From: Streptomyces lydicus
GTDB lineage: Bacteria > Actinomycetota > Actinomycetes > Streptomycetales > Streptomycetaceae
Assembly: GCF_004125265.1 (NCBI RefSeq)
Contig: NZ_RDTE01000003.1
Coordinates: forward strand, 1,488,001 to 1,552,000
Direction of reading: 5' to 3'
DNA: 64,000 bases
Both the position numbers and the translations under genes were made by a program. The notes beneath the pieces are model-generated. The model was not told the origin of the DNA, did no database searches, and saw only the letters and a list, made by a program, of their open reading frames with translations. Positions within the stretch are counted from its first letter, which is position 1, and each line of letters opens with the position of its first letter. Below, in pieces: positions 43,399-53,000 of the stretch.

Positions 43399-45549
43399 AT
43401 GACCAGCCCGACCCAGGCTCCAGAACAGGCCAGGGCTTATGAGCCGCACCCCTACATCGGGGGGCGCAATGCCGCGCTGCGCGCGCTCACCGCGTGGCGG
43501 ACGGAGAGGCCGGGCGCGCCTCGGGTCGTCATCCTGACCGGAAGTCCGGGCACCGGGTGTTCGCGGCTACTTACCGGGTTCCTGATGCTCTGCGACCCGG
43601 AGTATCGCAAAGGGCTCGACCTGGACCCGCTTGATCCGGCGACCGTGCCTGTGGACTTGCCCGCACCCGCGGTGCCGAGCGTCGCCGGGCTGACAGCAGC
43701 ACAGATCCTGTGGCTGCTCGCCGATCACTACGGGTTGTCCGCGACCCGCACCGCCGACATCTTCCCCGAACTCGGGCAACTCCCGCTGTCCGGGCGGCCG
43801 GTGACGATCGTGGTGCCGGATGTGGATCGGGCCGGTCCGGTGCGGGGGACGAGTGAGCCCGCACACGTGGTGCGGGACGTGCTGAAGCCCCTTGCCGCCG
43901 TCGAGTCCATACGCCTTCTCGCCGACGTGCCCCGGGAGTTCGCCGTCGAGCTCGCCGAGGCTTTGCCGCCCGGCACAGCCCAGATCATCGACCTCGACGC
44001 ACCCGAGTGGGCCGACCCCGAAGGGCTTGTGCTGCAGGCCGAGGCTCTGCTCAATCCCCGGTTCGGTGCCCCGGAACTGCCCTTCACGACCCAGCCTGAC
44101 GCTCGACGCACGCTCGCCGAGGGGATCGCCCGGCACGCGGGAGCCGGCGCGGGCAGCCGTCTGACCGTGCACCTCGCCGCGCAGTCGATCCTGATGCACC
44201 CGGAGGGGTTCGACCCGGCGGATGCGAGCCAACTGCCCAGCAGCGTCGGCGAAGTGCTCGATCTGCACGCCCAGCGACTTGGCACCCATCCCCGCACCCT
44301 GCGGCAGATCCTCGCGCCCCTTGCCCTCGCCGAGGGCGACGGCCTGCCCGTGCATCTGCTGGCCCCGCTCGCCTCCGCAGTCGCCGAGCGGGACATGAGC
44401 GAGGACATGACGCGGGGCATGCTGCTCATCGCCCCCTTCATCCGCCCCACCGAGAGGGCCGGCGACGGCATCCCCGAGGATGAGCGGACGCTCCTGGGAT
44501 TGCAGCAGCCGGGCATCGGCGAGGCCGTTCGGGCAGGCATTCCGGACGTTCCGGGCGCTCAGGCGCGTATCGCCATGGAGTTGCTGGAGTCCGTGCCCCA
44601 GCAGGACTGGGCGAAGGCAGGGGGGTACGTTCGCGATCACCTCGCGGGACACACCCTGGAAGCCGGCTTGCTCCCCCGGCTCCTCACCGACCCCGGCCTG
44701 TTCGCCCACGCCGAGCCGGTGCGGTTGCGCGCCGCGGTGGAGGCCGTACCCCCGGAACAGCTGGACGCGCCGGCGCGCACATATCTGCGTACGGCCCCGC
44801 TGCTCACCCGTGCCCAGGCACCCGGCGTCCTTCGAGCGGCGCTCCTGGAGACCGCATTCGTCGAAGACGGGCTGCCGGAGTACGCCGCAGTGTTGCGCCG
44901 CACGGTACCCGAGCTTCCCTGGCACACCCTGTGGAGCGTTCCGGTCGCCGGGGTTGGCGCCGTGACCATCGGCGAACTGCCCCCGTCCGCGGCCGCGTCG
45001 GACAGCGCCGGGGAGGCTCCTGCCAAGCAGGGGCCTCGGGAGTCGGCCCCGCTAGCGGTCGCCGTGAGCGCGGTGCCTCAAGGCACCCCGGGTTCGAGGC
45101 CGTTGAAGGCCGACGATGCCCAGGCCCCCGCCGTGCTGGTGCAGGACCTCGCCACCGGCTCCGTGATCGATACCGACCCGGCCCGGATCCAGCGCCCCTC
45201 GGATGACGAGCGCGCCACGGGACCGCTCGCGTTCAGCCGCGGCGCCGACTATGTACGCGTCTGGCGTCGCGGCGAGCAGAAGGGCGCCGAGAAGATCGTC
45301 ACGACCCTGGTCTCCGCCACGCCCTTCACGGGAACCGACCTCTCCCCCGACGGCATCCTCCTGGTTGCCACGGAGAGCGGTATGAAGGCGCTGCAGATCC
45401 GCCCGGCGGAGCCCGGCGCCACGGCCGCTCGGAGCTCCGCACCCGCCCCCCAGGCAGCCGAGCCCGAGCCCGCACAGGCCCCCGAGCCCGAGCCGGAAGC
45501 GGCACCGGCTCCACAAATCCCCGGGCCCGATGCCCACCCGACCGCCTGA
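43399..45549 (+). CDS. Large P-loop-like ATPase-related protein (degenerate Walker A)
   Basis: 716 residues from ATG at 43399 with GGGGAGA upstream. IGGRNAALRALTAWR followed by VVILTGSPGTGCSRLL resembles the start of STAND/AAA-type proteins, but the Walker A lysine is Cys, so ATP hydrolysis is doubtful. VTIVVPDVDRAG would be the Walker B region. A long helical domain follows, then a disordered Pro/Glu-rich C-terminus (PEPAQAPEPEPEAAPAPQ) after a WD-like strand segment (ADYVRVWRRG, LSPDGILLVATESG). It precedes the YrhB/SUKH gene by about 166 bp on the same strand, so it belongs to the toxin-immunity neighbourhood. The role is unknown. Confidence 0.65.
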   Translation: MTSPTQAPEQARAYEPHPYIGGRNAALRALTAWRTERPGAPRVVILTGSPGTGCSRLLTGFLMLCDPEYRKGLDLDPLDPATVPVDLPAPAVPSVAGLTAAQILWLLADHYGLSATRTADIFPELGQLPLSGRPVTIVVPDVDRAGPVRGTSEPAHVVRDVLKPLAAVESIRLLADVPREFAVELAEALPPGTAQIIDLDAPEWADPEGLVLQAEALLNPRFGAPELPFTTQPDARRTLAEGIARHAGAGAGSRLTVHLAAQSILMHPEGFDPADASQLPSSVGEVLDLHAQRLGTHPRTLRQILAPLALAEGDGLPVHLLAPLASAVAERDMSEDMTRGMLLIAPFIRPTERAGDGIPEDERTLLGLQQPGIGEAVRAGIPDVPGAQARIAMELLESVPQQDWAKAGGYVRDHLAGHTLEAGLLPRLLTDPGLFAHAEPVRLRAAVEAVPPEQLDAPARTYLRTAPLLTRAQAPGVLRAALLETAFVEDGLPEYAAVLRRTVPELPWHTLWSVPVAGVGAVTIGELPPSAAASDSAGEAPAKQGPRESAPLAVAVSAVPQGTPGSRPLKADDAQAPAVLVQDLATGSVIDTDPARIQRPSDDERATGPLAFSRGADYVRVWRRGEQKGAEKIVTTLVSATPFTGTDLSPDGILLVATESGMKALQIRPAEPGATAARSSAPAPQAAEPEPAQAPEPEPEAAPAPQIPGPDAHPTA

Positions 45550-45715
45550 TACCCACCCCTCGCAGCTCGTTAGGCTCGAAGCCCCGCAGCCTCTCTAAGG
45601 CGCCCGCACCAGACCGCCTGTACTCAGGCCCACTCGGACGAGGGCCGCGGAAGCGCGCCCGGCACCGCCCCGGCCGCACCGGCCCCGTCCGTCCCAAGAC
45701 TCGAAGGGAGTTCCC

Positions 45716-47035
45716 GTGATCAGCCAGGAGCAGGCGCTCGCGACCGCCCAGGGGTGGCTCAACCCCAAGGGGCAGGAGCGCCGTGAGGTGCGGATGCAGG
45801 AGTTCGATCTGGGCTGGGTGGTGTGGGCCGCGGCCCCGCCGGTCGAGCGTGACCCGGTCACGGGCAAGCGCCGGCCGCCGGCCACGATCGGCCACTCCTG
45901 CGGTGTGGTCGACCGCGGCACCGGCGAGCTGAGCACCTGGCCGTCCGTGCCGGTCGAGGAGGTCGTGCGGATGTACCAGGAGAAGCACGGCGGCGGCCAG
46001 GAGGCCCCGCCGCCCGCGCAGCCGCCGGTCACCGGCCCCGGCAACACCACGGTCATCACCTACGTCGACTCGCGCACCGGCGAGGAGACGAGCCTCGTCA
46101 AGAACTCCGCCCCCGGCGAGCCCCACTCCGAGTACCAGGCCCTGGTGGAGATGGATGTCCTCGGCGTCCCCGCGCAGAGCGTGGTCGCGATCCACACCGA
46201 CCTCAGCTCCAGCCTGCTCCCCGGCGGGTACCCGGGCCTGCTGATCGGCCGTGTCTACCGCAACGCCCGGATCTCCTGCGCGCATGAGTACGGCCCACGG
46301 AGCGAGGAGCGCGCCGAGGCGATCGCCGGGCTGATCCAGCACGTCGAGACGATGCACCAGGTCGCGGGACAGCAGCCGCCGCCCCGGCCTCACCGCGCGC
46401 CGGTGCCGACCGACGTCGAGCCGGCCGAGCCGCTCCGCGATGTCGCCCTGGGCCACGAGCTGACGGAGGCCTACGGCGCTGACGAAGTACGCCGCTACGA
46501 CGCCGACGACGTGGCGGGCACCCCGCTCCCCGAGACCACCAAGGCCACGCTGATATGGGCCGGGCTTCCGGCCGACATCCCGTTCTTCTTCACGGCCGAC
46601 AGCCCGGAGGGGGAGCTTCCGGCCGGCCTGTTCGGCAATGCCGCCGCGCACCTGCGCGAGGTCGGCTCCCGGGCGAGTGCCGACTCCCTCGCGTTCCTGG
46701 AGGGGCACGTCAGGATCGGCACCGACGGGGTCGCTTTGATCACCGTCCAGTGCACGGGGTCGGATCTGGAGGGTGAGCCGGTCGGCCAGCTCTGGGCCGT
46801 CACTCCGGAAAGCGGCGCGGGCCGCCGCGTCAACGGCTCGGTGTCCGCCTTCGCCCGCTCCCTCGCGCTCCTGCACACCACGCGCGAGGGGATGATCGCG
46901 CTCGACCCGGTCATGGCGGGCAGGGCCGTCGCCGACTTCCAGGAGCAGCTCGTCGCCATCGACGCATCGGCCCTGGACGACCCGAGGAACTGGTGGTCGG
47001 TGATCGTCGAGCAGATGTGGCACGGGTTGTTCTGA
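45716..47035 (+). CDS. YrhB-like / deaminase-like / SUKH-4 immunity fusion protein
   Basis: 439 residues with three parts. Residues 1-95 (ALATAQGWLNPKG, LGWVVWAAAPP, GVVDRGTGELSTWPS) match the YrhB/Imm35 immunity fold. Residues about 110-215 (TTVITYVDSRTGEET, PHSEYQALVEMD with H137-S-E139, ISCAHEYGPRSEERA) resemble nucleic-acid/nucleotide deaminase domains of polymorphic toxins, with an incomplete zinc-site pattern. Residues about 270-439 (LPADIPFFFTADSPEG, LEGEPVGQLWAV, MIALDPVMAGRAVADFQEQL) form a SUKH-4 domain. Such fusions of immunity domains occur in Streptomyces toxin clusters and probably neutralise toxins in the cytoplasm. Terminated by a strong hairpin. Confidence 0.72.
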   Translation: MISQEQALATAQGWLNPKGQERREVRMQEFDLGWVVWAAAPPVERDPVTGKRRPPATIGHSCGVVDRGTGELSTWPSVPVEEVVRMYQEKHGGGQEAPPPAQPPVTGPGNTTVITYVDSRTGEETSLVKNSAPGEPHSEYQALVEMDVLGVPAQSVVAIHTDLSSSLLPGGYPGLLIGRVYRNARISCAHEYGPRSEERAEAIAGLIQHVETMHQVAGQQPPPRPHRAPVPTDVEPAEPLRDVALGHELTEAYGADEVRRYDADDVAGTPLPETTKATLIWAGLPADIPFFFTADSPEGELPAGLFGNAAAHLREVGSRASADSLAFLEGHVRIGTDGVALITVQCTGSDLEGEPVGQLWAVTPESGAGRRVNGSVSAFARSLALLHTTREGMIALDPVMAGRAVADFQEQLVAIDASALDDPRNWWSVIVEQMWHGLF

Positions 47036-47052
47036 TCGACCCCGATCGCCTT

Positions 47053-47090
47053 GGAGGCGCGGCGCGTTGCCGACAACGCGCCGCGCCTCC
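47053..47090 (+). terminator. Strong rho-independent-type hairpin
   Basis: 17-bp perfect arms GGAGGCGCGGCGCGTTG and complement with a 4-base loop, 18 bases after the stop of the SUKH-4 fusion gene. Confidence 0.88.
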
Positions 47091-47102
47091 TCGCTTACGC
47101 AG

Positions 47103-47150
47103 GAATTCTGTATGTGCGACCCGTACACGTCTCCGGAGGATAAGAAGTGA
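47103..47150 (+). pseudogene. Last codons of a calpain-type toxin (relic)
   Basis: Reads EFCMCDPYTSPEDKK and a TGA, matching the end of the giant toxin (EFMKYCSDQYASLEDEK). The TGA overlaps the GTG start of the next gene in the same way as at the intact locus. It is a displaced toxin tail in front of an orphan immunity gene. Confidence 0.75.
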
Positions 47151-47419
47151 GTAGGGCCGACACGATTGGTCTCTGGCACGGGATTCAGCGAAAGTCCGAG
47201 AACGCCAGGTTCGTCGTGATGGACATCTACAGGGAGTCCGACGCTTCGGTCAGGGTTCGGCTCGCGACCTTCGCCACCGAGGAGCAGGATCACACTCTCC
47301 GCGTGGGTGAGACCTTCCCCGTGGGCGACGAGACATGGCAGCTCACCGACTTGACGGGTTGGCCGAGCGAGGACGACTGGACCGTGGTGCTGCGCCGCGT
47401 CTCGGCTGCCCCGGCCTGA
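47147..47419 (+). CDS. Orphan copy of the 90-residue probable immunity protein
   Basis: 90 residues from GTG at 47147 with GGAGG at good spacing. It is highly similar to the gene at 49792-50064 on the opposite strand (both start with DTIGLWHGIQR and end WPSEDDWTVVLRRVSAAPA), differing mainly in the middle. A small beta-rich protein (RFVVMDIYRESDASVRVRL). It probably protects against a related or formerly present toxin variant. No toxin gene precedes it except the short tail relic. Confidence 0.7.
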   Translation: MSRADTIGLWHGIQRKSENARFVVMDIYRESDASVRVRLATFATEEQDHTLRVGETFPVGDETWQLTDLTGWPSEDDWTVVLRRVSAAPA

Positions 47420-47537
47420 TCGTGCACATCGGTGGGGTCGTCGACGAGCTGCTCAAGGACGAGGCGGTGGCACGGGAGTTCGCGGCCGTGGACGTGGTCG
47501 CGCTGGTCCTGGCCGGCCTTCCGGCCGCTGATCGGCG

Positions 47538-49733
47538 TCACTCGTTGTGGAGTACGTATGACCAGGCCGGCTGTTCGCCGCCCTGCTCCTCGACCGCGGC
47601 CAGCTCCCCGAGGACCCAGTACGGGAGCTGCCCCCGTTCGGCGCCCGGGGGCAGAATGCTCCGAGTGCGCAGCCCGGTGACCCACAGCGCCAGCATGGTG
47701 AGGAAGTTGTCGAGGCTGTGCGCGGCGGGAAGAGCGGCGAGATACTCCTTGTCGGGTCCGGTCGGGACGCGCAGGATGTGTCCGGTGGGGCCGTCGATGA
47801 CGAGCTTGGCGCCCATCCATCTGCCGATCTGAAAAAAGGGACCGGTTTCGGCAGCGGGCTCGGCCCCCTCGGGCCAGGAGGGCAGTTCGTCGAGAATGCC
47901 GGACTCCCAGTCTCCGCAGGGGAAGATTCCCATGCCTCCTTCGTTCCACATGTACGGCAGCCCGAACTCCAGGAGGAGTTCGCGCGTCGCCCCGTGGGTG
48001 AGGCCATCCGGGAGATCCTCGGCCTCGATGGGAAAGATGTCGTCCTCGCCGAACAGATCGATGAGGTCCTCGCGACTCGGAGCAGGCGCATCGAGCGGAC
48101 TGCTCAGGCCCGCGTCCGCGTAATTCCCACTCAGGGGCTGCTGCCGGGCGCCGAACTCAGAGATATCCACGGCCTGCGCGGGCTGAAGGGCGATCAGTCC
48201 CAGATCGCCGCCGAAAACGACGACTTCGCCCACGGCCAGCGGCTCGCAGGGCAGCACAAAAGCGCGGTCACTTCGGCGGGGGGACGACGAGGCGAACAGC
48301 TCTTGGACGAGCTCAGGTGATGCGGAGCCGTCCGTGGGTGACGCGGGCCAGGTGAGATCCGCACGGTGCTCCTGCGGGATCTCGTCGTCTTCCCAAGGGC
48401 CTGCGACACGGTCTCCCGTCTCCGCGTCCCGGACCGAGACGTACGGCTGCTGCGCTCCGTCCACCGTCCGCTGCTGCAAACCGGCGATGGCGGCTCGTCC
48501 CCGCCATCGCACTTCCGCCGGCGTGGCGAACTTTCCGGCCCGGAGAAAGCGTGCGTGAAATCCACCCGGCGGGCACCAATGTGCCCATGTGACTCGCCAG
48601 GGCAGTGCGACGCCTGAGGAGGTCACACCCGACGCGAATGCGTGGTCACCGCGAGAAAAGGCCATCAAGTGCAGCCACGAGGCCCACTCCGTCTGGCGCT
48701 GTGGCGTGACTCCCCACCCCCACAGATGAAGCGCGTCGGCAGCGGCCGTGTTTCCGGGGATGAGAAACGTGATACTTCGTGCTGCGTCCATGAGCGCCGA
48801 TTGCGGCAGATTGGCGATGACACCTCCGTCGCGAAGAACTTCCTCGTACGTGCCCGCCTGTACGGCGTGCATAGCGAGCCCGGTGGCGGCGTACAGGCCG
48901 ACTGCACCGCGCCTGGCCCACCCTTCGGGGTGGCGGAAATCCGGGGTCGAGCGAATGAGCCAAGCGGCCACATGTCCATTGACACGGGCAAGTTCGGCGG
49001 AATCGATCTCGCGACGCACAGCTTCGGCCACGGCCTCGTCGACGAAGGAAGCCCCGAGCGGCCCGAGTCGGAGAATGTCGGATTGTTCCGCTGCGATGTC
49101 CGCGAGTTCCTCCTGGGACACCGCTGCCCCCCTCAGCCCGGCGACAAGTTGGGCCCAGACGGAAAGGGGTACGAGGCGAGGCTCGGCCAGTGCCAACGCC
49201 CGCACGGCAGCGGACTCGGCTACCGCCGGCAGAGTCTCGACGGCCGCCGCGGACAGCTGAAACACAGCTCTGGGATCAACGCGGGCCGGCAGCAGCTCGG
49301 GAACCACATGGACCACTACGGCCAACTTGCCACGCGCCAACCACGGAAGGGTCTGGGTCACCAGCCGCTCGGGCTCGTACGACCGCCGAGTCGGCCCGGC
49401 GCGGTGCGCGTTGACGACAAGGAGCAACCGTTCCTCGGGCCACGAGCCGAGTACGAAGCGCCAGTCGTCCCGTTCCTCCGGGGACAGATCGACTCCGAGC
49501 GCCGTGAGGGCCCGCTGCATGACCTGTTCAGCGGTGAGACCGGTGGCATCGACGACAACACTGCCGGGCGCGTGCTCGTGTATCCCCCGCATGACGGCCG
49601 AGGCGTCATGACCGTCCGCAGCGACAAGAAAGGCCACTTGGCCGCCCAGCCCACCCTCACGCCACCATGCGCCGACGCGACCGGCGACCTCTTCCTCGGG
49701 GATTCCGGGGGTGTCGGTGGTTGGCTCGGGCAT
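47538..49733 (-). CDS. Large SUKH-4 family immunity protein
   Basis: 731 residues. The first 300 residues resemble an NTPase-like fold without a recognisable Walker A (VAFLVAADGHDASAVMRGI, LLLVVNAHRAGP). A Trp-rich middle domain follows (LHLWGWGVTPQRQTEWASWL, VTWAHWCPPGG). The C-terminal part has the SUKH-4 pattern (LLLEFGLPYMW, FFQIGRWMGAKLVIDGPTGH, HSLDNFLTMLALWVTGL). SUKH proteins bind and block nuclease, deaminase or other toxins in the cytoplasm. GAGGAGGAG precedes the ATG. It lies 58 bp after the 90-residue immunity gene and is probably in the same operon as the giant toxin. Confidence 0.75.
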   Translation of the reverse strand: MPEPTTDTPGIPEEEVAGRVGAWWREGGLGGQVAFLVAADGHDASAVMRGIHEHAPGSVVVDATGLTAEQVMQRALTALGVDLSPEERDDWRFVLGSWPEERLLLVVNAHRAGPTRRSYEPERLVTQTLPWLARGKLAVVVHVVPELLPARVDPRAVFQLSAAAVETLPAVAESAAVRALALAEPRLVPLSVWAQLVAGLRGAAVSQEELADIAAEQSDILRLGPLGASFVDEAVAEAVRREIDSAELARVNGHVAAWLIRSTPDFRHPEGWARRGAVGLYAATGLAMHAVQAGTYEEVLRDGGVIANLPQSALMDAARSITFLIPGNTAAADALHLWGWGVTPQRQTEWASWLHLMAFSRGDHAFASGVTSSGVALPWRVTWAHWCPPGGFHARFLRAGKFATPAEVRWRGRAAIAGLQQRTVDGAQQPYVSVRDAETGDRVAGPWEDDEIPQEHRADLTWPASPTDGSASPELVQELFASSSPRRSDRAFVLPCEPLAVGEVVVFGGDLGLIALQPAQAVDISEFGARQQPLSGNYADAGLSSPLDAPAPSREDLIDLFGEDDIFPIEAEDLPDGLTHGATRELLLEFGLPYMWNEGGMGIFPCGDWESGILDELPSWPEGAEPAAETGPFFQIGRWMGAKLVIDGPTGHILRVPTGPDKEYLAALPAAHSLDNFLTMLALWVTGLRTRSILPPGAERGQLPYWVLGELAAVEEQGGEQPAWSYVLHNE

Positions 49734-49791
49734 GCTCCTCCTCAGTTGCGCGATGGCTCCTCGACCCTACGCGTGGTGGGCGGTGGTGGTC

Positions 49792-50064
49792 TCAGGCCGG
49801 GGCAGCCGAGACGCGGCGCAGCACCACGGTCCAGTCGTCCTCGCTCGGCCAGCCCGTCAATTCGGCGAGCCGCCATGTCTCGTCGCCCACGGGGAAGGTC
49901 TCACCAATGCGGAGAGTGTGAAATTGCTCCTCGGCGGCGACGATCCCGAGCCGAACCCTGACCGAAGCGTCGGACCCCCTGTAGATGTCCATCACTGCGA
50001 AGCTCGCATTCCCGGTATTTCGCTGAATCCCGTGCCAGAGACCAATCGTGTCGACACTGCTCAC
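49792..50064 (-). CDS. Probable cognate immunity protein of the giant toxin (90 residues)
   Basis: 90-residue small beta-rich protein resembling DUF6406-type proteins (recalled). Its GTG start overlaps the TGA stop of the toxin gene (GTGA), a tight coupling typical of toxin-immunity pairs. GAGGATGAGAA inside the toxin end serves as ribosome binding site. It has no signal peptide, so it acts in the cytoplasm, most likely against the C-terminal calpain-like domain. An orphan paralogue lies inverted at 47147. The pairing is inferred from position. Confidence 0.7.
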   Translation of the reverse strand: MSSVDTIGLWHGIQRNTGNASFAVMDIYRGSDASVRVRLGIVAAEEQFHTLRIGETFPVGDETWRLAELTGWPSEDDWTVVLRRVSAAPA

Positions 50065-53000
50065 TTCTCATCCTCCAAAGACGCATACTGGTCGCTGCAG
50101 TATTTCATGAATTCCTTGATGGTCAGCGGCTGGGGATGCCTCGCGTTGTGCGGATTGCGCAACTGAATCAGGCCCTTGTCGTCGACCGAGACGATCTCAT
50201 AGGCGTGGGAACTCAGAAGGTCCTTCTCCATTTCGTTCTCCACACCCGTGCCCCTGGGCCGGGTGCCGATAACGACCGGCCTGCCGCTTTCCGTGAGCTC
50301 CCGCAGGTGAGCCAGGAGTTGCTTTTCCGGGCTGCGGCCGTGCATGTCGTACTGCGTCGGGAAATCGTGGTTCTCCGACTTACGTCCCGTGAGCTGGACG
50401 AGCAGCTCGGCACGGTCGCCCGATGTGGAGCCCTGGCCGATACGGGAGTAGCCCGTCAGCAGATTGCCGTCGAAGTCCTTGTAGCGGGGGAACTGCGACT
50501 GGTGCTCGCGCATCTTGTCGTCCCAGAACTGGTCCAGGCCCGCGATGGCCTTCTCCATGATCGCCGGCCAGGCGACGCCCGTGTCGTTGGCGTCAGCGTA
50601 GGCGGTGGTGTTGGGGAAGTCGCTGTACACGGGCACGTCGGGAGTGACCCGCACGGTCAAGATACGCCCGGTCGGGACCTGGTTGCCGTGGTTGTTGCGC
50701 GCGACCTCGTGGAAGCGGACCTCATAGTTGCCGTCCTCCGTCTCGCGGATCATGTCCTGGAGGAGATCCGGGTACCTGCTCGCGACGGCTCCCATGGTGG
50801 CGATGATGCCGCAGTCGCCGATACCACCCTGTTTCGTCTGCTCACGCGATGGAGGCCCGTCGAACAGCGGCACGCGCGTACCGTCGGGACGATCCAGCGG
50901 AGTGCCGTAACGGTCGGGCTGGAACTCGGGCAGCTTCTTGTGGTTGCCGAAGCGCGGGTGGTCCACCTCAGTGATGATCTCGGTGGGCTCGGCCGGGCCT
51001 GACTGGGTCAGGGACTCGAAGAGCCGCTTGAACCGGCCTCGCTTTTCAGACTGGTTGTCCGAGGCGGGGGAGCCCTCATGAGGCTCGTCGGCGGATCGGT
51101 TCGGGGCGCCGGCCTGCTCGCCCGCCCCCGTGGCGGCGGAGTCCGCCGGGGGCCTCCGGCCCGTGCCTGCCGGGCCGGCCGGAGGACGTCGGTTCGTGCC
51201 GGCCGGGTCCGATGGGGGCGTGCGGTGGGGGTCCGTGGAATGGGACGGGCCAGACTGAGGCGCCTGGGTGGGCGTTGTGTTCTGGCCCGGATTCGCCAGC
51301 TTCTGTTCCAATTCGCGGACGAAATCCAGGTGTTGCTGAATCTCCGTGTCCTGGAATTGCTGGCTCGGCGTGCGGTACCTGCCGAGCGCAGTCCTGATGT
51401 GAGACTCGGTCCTGCCTTCCGCACGCAGCCTGTCCCGCTCGGCTTCCTTCAGCTTCTTGAGGTCCGGGTCCGCCCGATAGGTCGTGCCGTAGTAGACGGG
51501 AACACGGTCCATCGCCTGGGAATCGCTGATTGCCCTGGAGCAGTTGGCGTGGCCGGTGGTATGACCAGTTTTGGTGGTGGGCAGGCCACAAGGCTCACGT
51601 TCGGTGTAGAAGCCCTTGACCTTGACTTTGGTCTGCTTTCGAGCTTCGCGATTCTCGTTGAGCTGGTCGATCCAATTGAGGATGTGGGACTCGGAGTGCA
51701 TCGGGCCGGAACCGTCCACGGCAGGGGGAACCGACGAATCGACGATGTAGTGACTTTCCTTGGTGTCCGGGTCCAACACTTCCACGACTGCGTAGTTCTT
51801 GCCGGAGAAGTCGGGCGAATTGTTCTCCGTCTCCTCAAGCACCCGCTTGAGGTCCTCCACATCCCGAAGGATCGTCCCGTCCGGGTGCGAGGCGAGTTCA
51901 CGTCGCCAGGCAGCTGCGGATTCGTGGAACTTTCCGTCGTTGTACACATCGTTGTTCGCTGCCGGGTCAGGGTTCACGCCAACGGCGTTGTTGGCGTGGA
52001 AGGACTGGCTGACGCGGGCCAGACTGGCGATCGCGGCGTACCGCTGGCCGTCGTTCATGTGCGACCACGCGGGATCAAGATGCTGCCGGAGATCACTGTC
52101 GGTGAAGTTCGTCGACGGCATCGGAACATTCCGGTACGCCGTCATCGCGGCCTTGTGGGCGGCCTCAGCCTGGGGGAGCGTCTGCTGGGCATTGGCGAAC
52201 CGCTGCTCCGCCGCCGCCCGCCTGGCCTCGGCCGCCTGCTTCGCGTCGTCGGTCTTGGCCTTCCGCTCCGCGGTCGCCGCCCTGGTCCGCTCTGCCTTGG
52301 CGTCGGCGACTTCCTTCAGCGCCCTGTCATAGTCCTGCCCGGCTTCACGTACCCGCTGCGCCGACTCCGCGTGTGCCTGGCGGCGATCGGCGGACTCCCG
52401 CAGTACGTCGGCCAAGGGCACCCGGGGCGGGTCGCCTTGCGGCTGCGCCCACTGCCGCATCTGCGCCTGGACCGGGTCCAGACCGACCCGATGGACGTCG
52501 TGCGAGTCTCGAAGGTTGCCCTGGGCCTTGTCCGGAGGACGGTTCGCAGGCGAACCGGTCCCTTCTTCCGGGGCCGGAAGGCTCTGGTTGCGCCGCTCAC
52601 GAGTGGCTTCCGCGCTGGGATCGTCGGGCTCGGGGGTCGCACCGGCCGGGCGCCGGGGCGTGGTGTGGTCGGTATCGGCAGGTGTGGTCCGGCTCTGGTT
52701 CTGCGTGGTGGGCTGGTTCGTGGCGTCGACGGGCCGTCGGTTGGCGGCCAGCGGGATCGCGAAGACGCCGTTGTTTCCGCTGTGGAGCGGGGTGGTGCTG
52801 CTCTGGCCCGTCTGCGGGTCGGCGTAGACGATCTGACCGTTGTGATTGACCACGTTCCAGGCGTGGGCACGCCCGTCGTCGTTCTGGGTGATGATCACGG
52901 CCTGTGAGCCGTGGCCCTCGTTCAGGAGGGTGGTCTCCAGGTTGTCGTACGCGTCACGGCCGTCGCCGAAGTCGTCGAACTCGGCGCCCAGGGCGTTCTC

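Noticed and set aside
45326..47293. 655-codon minus-strand frame
   Set aside because: Antisense shadow of the SUKH-4 fusion gene with biased composition.
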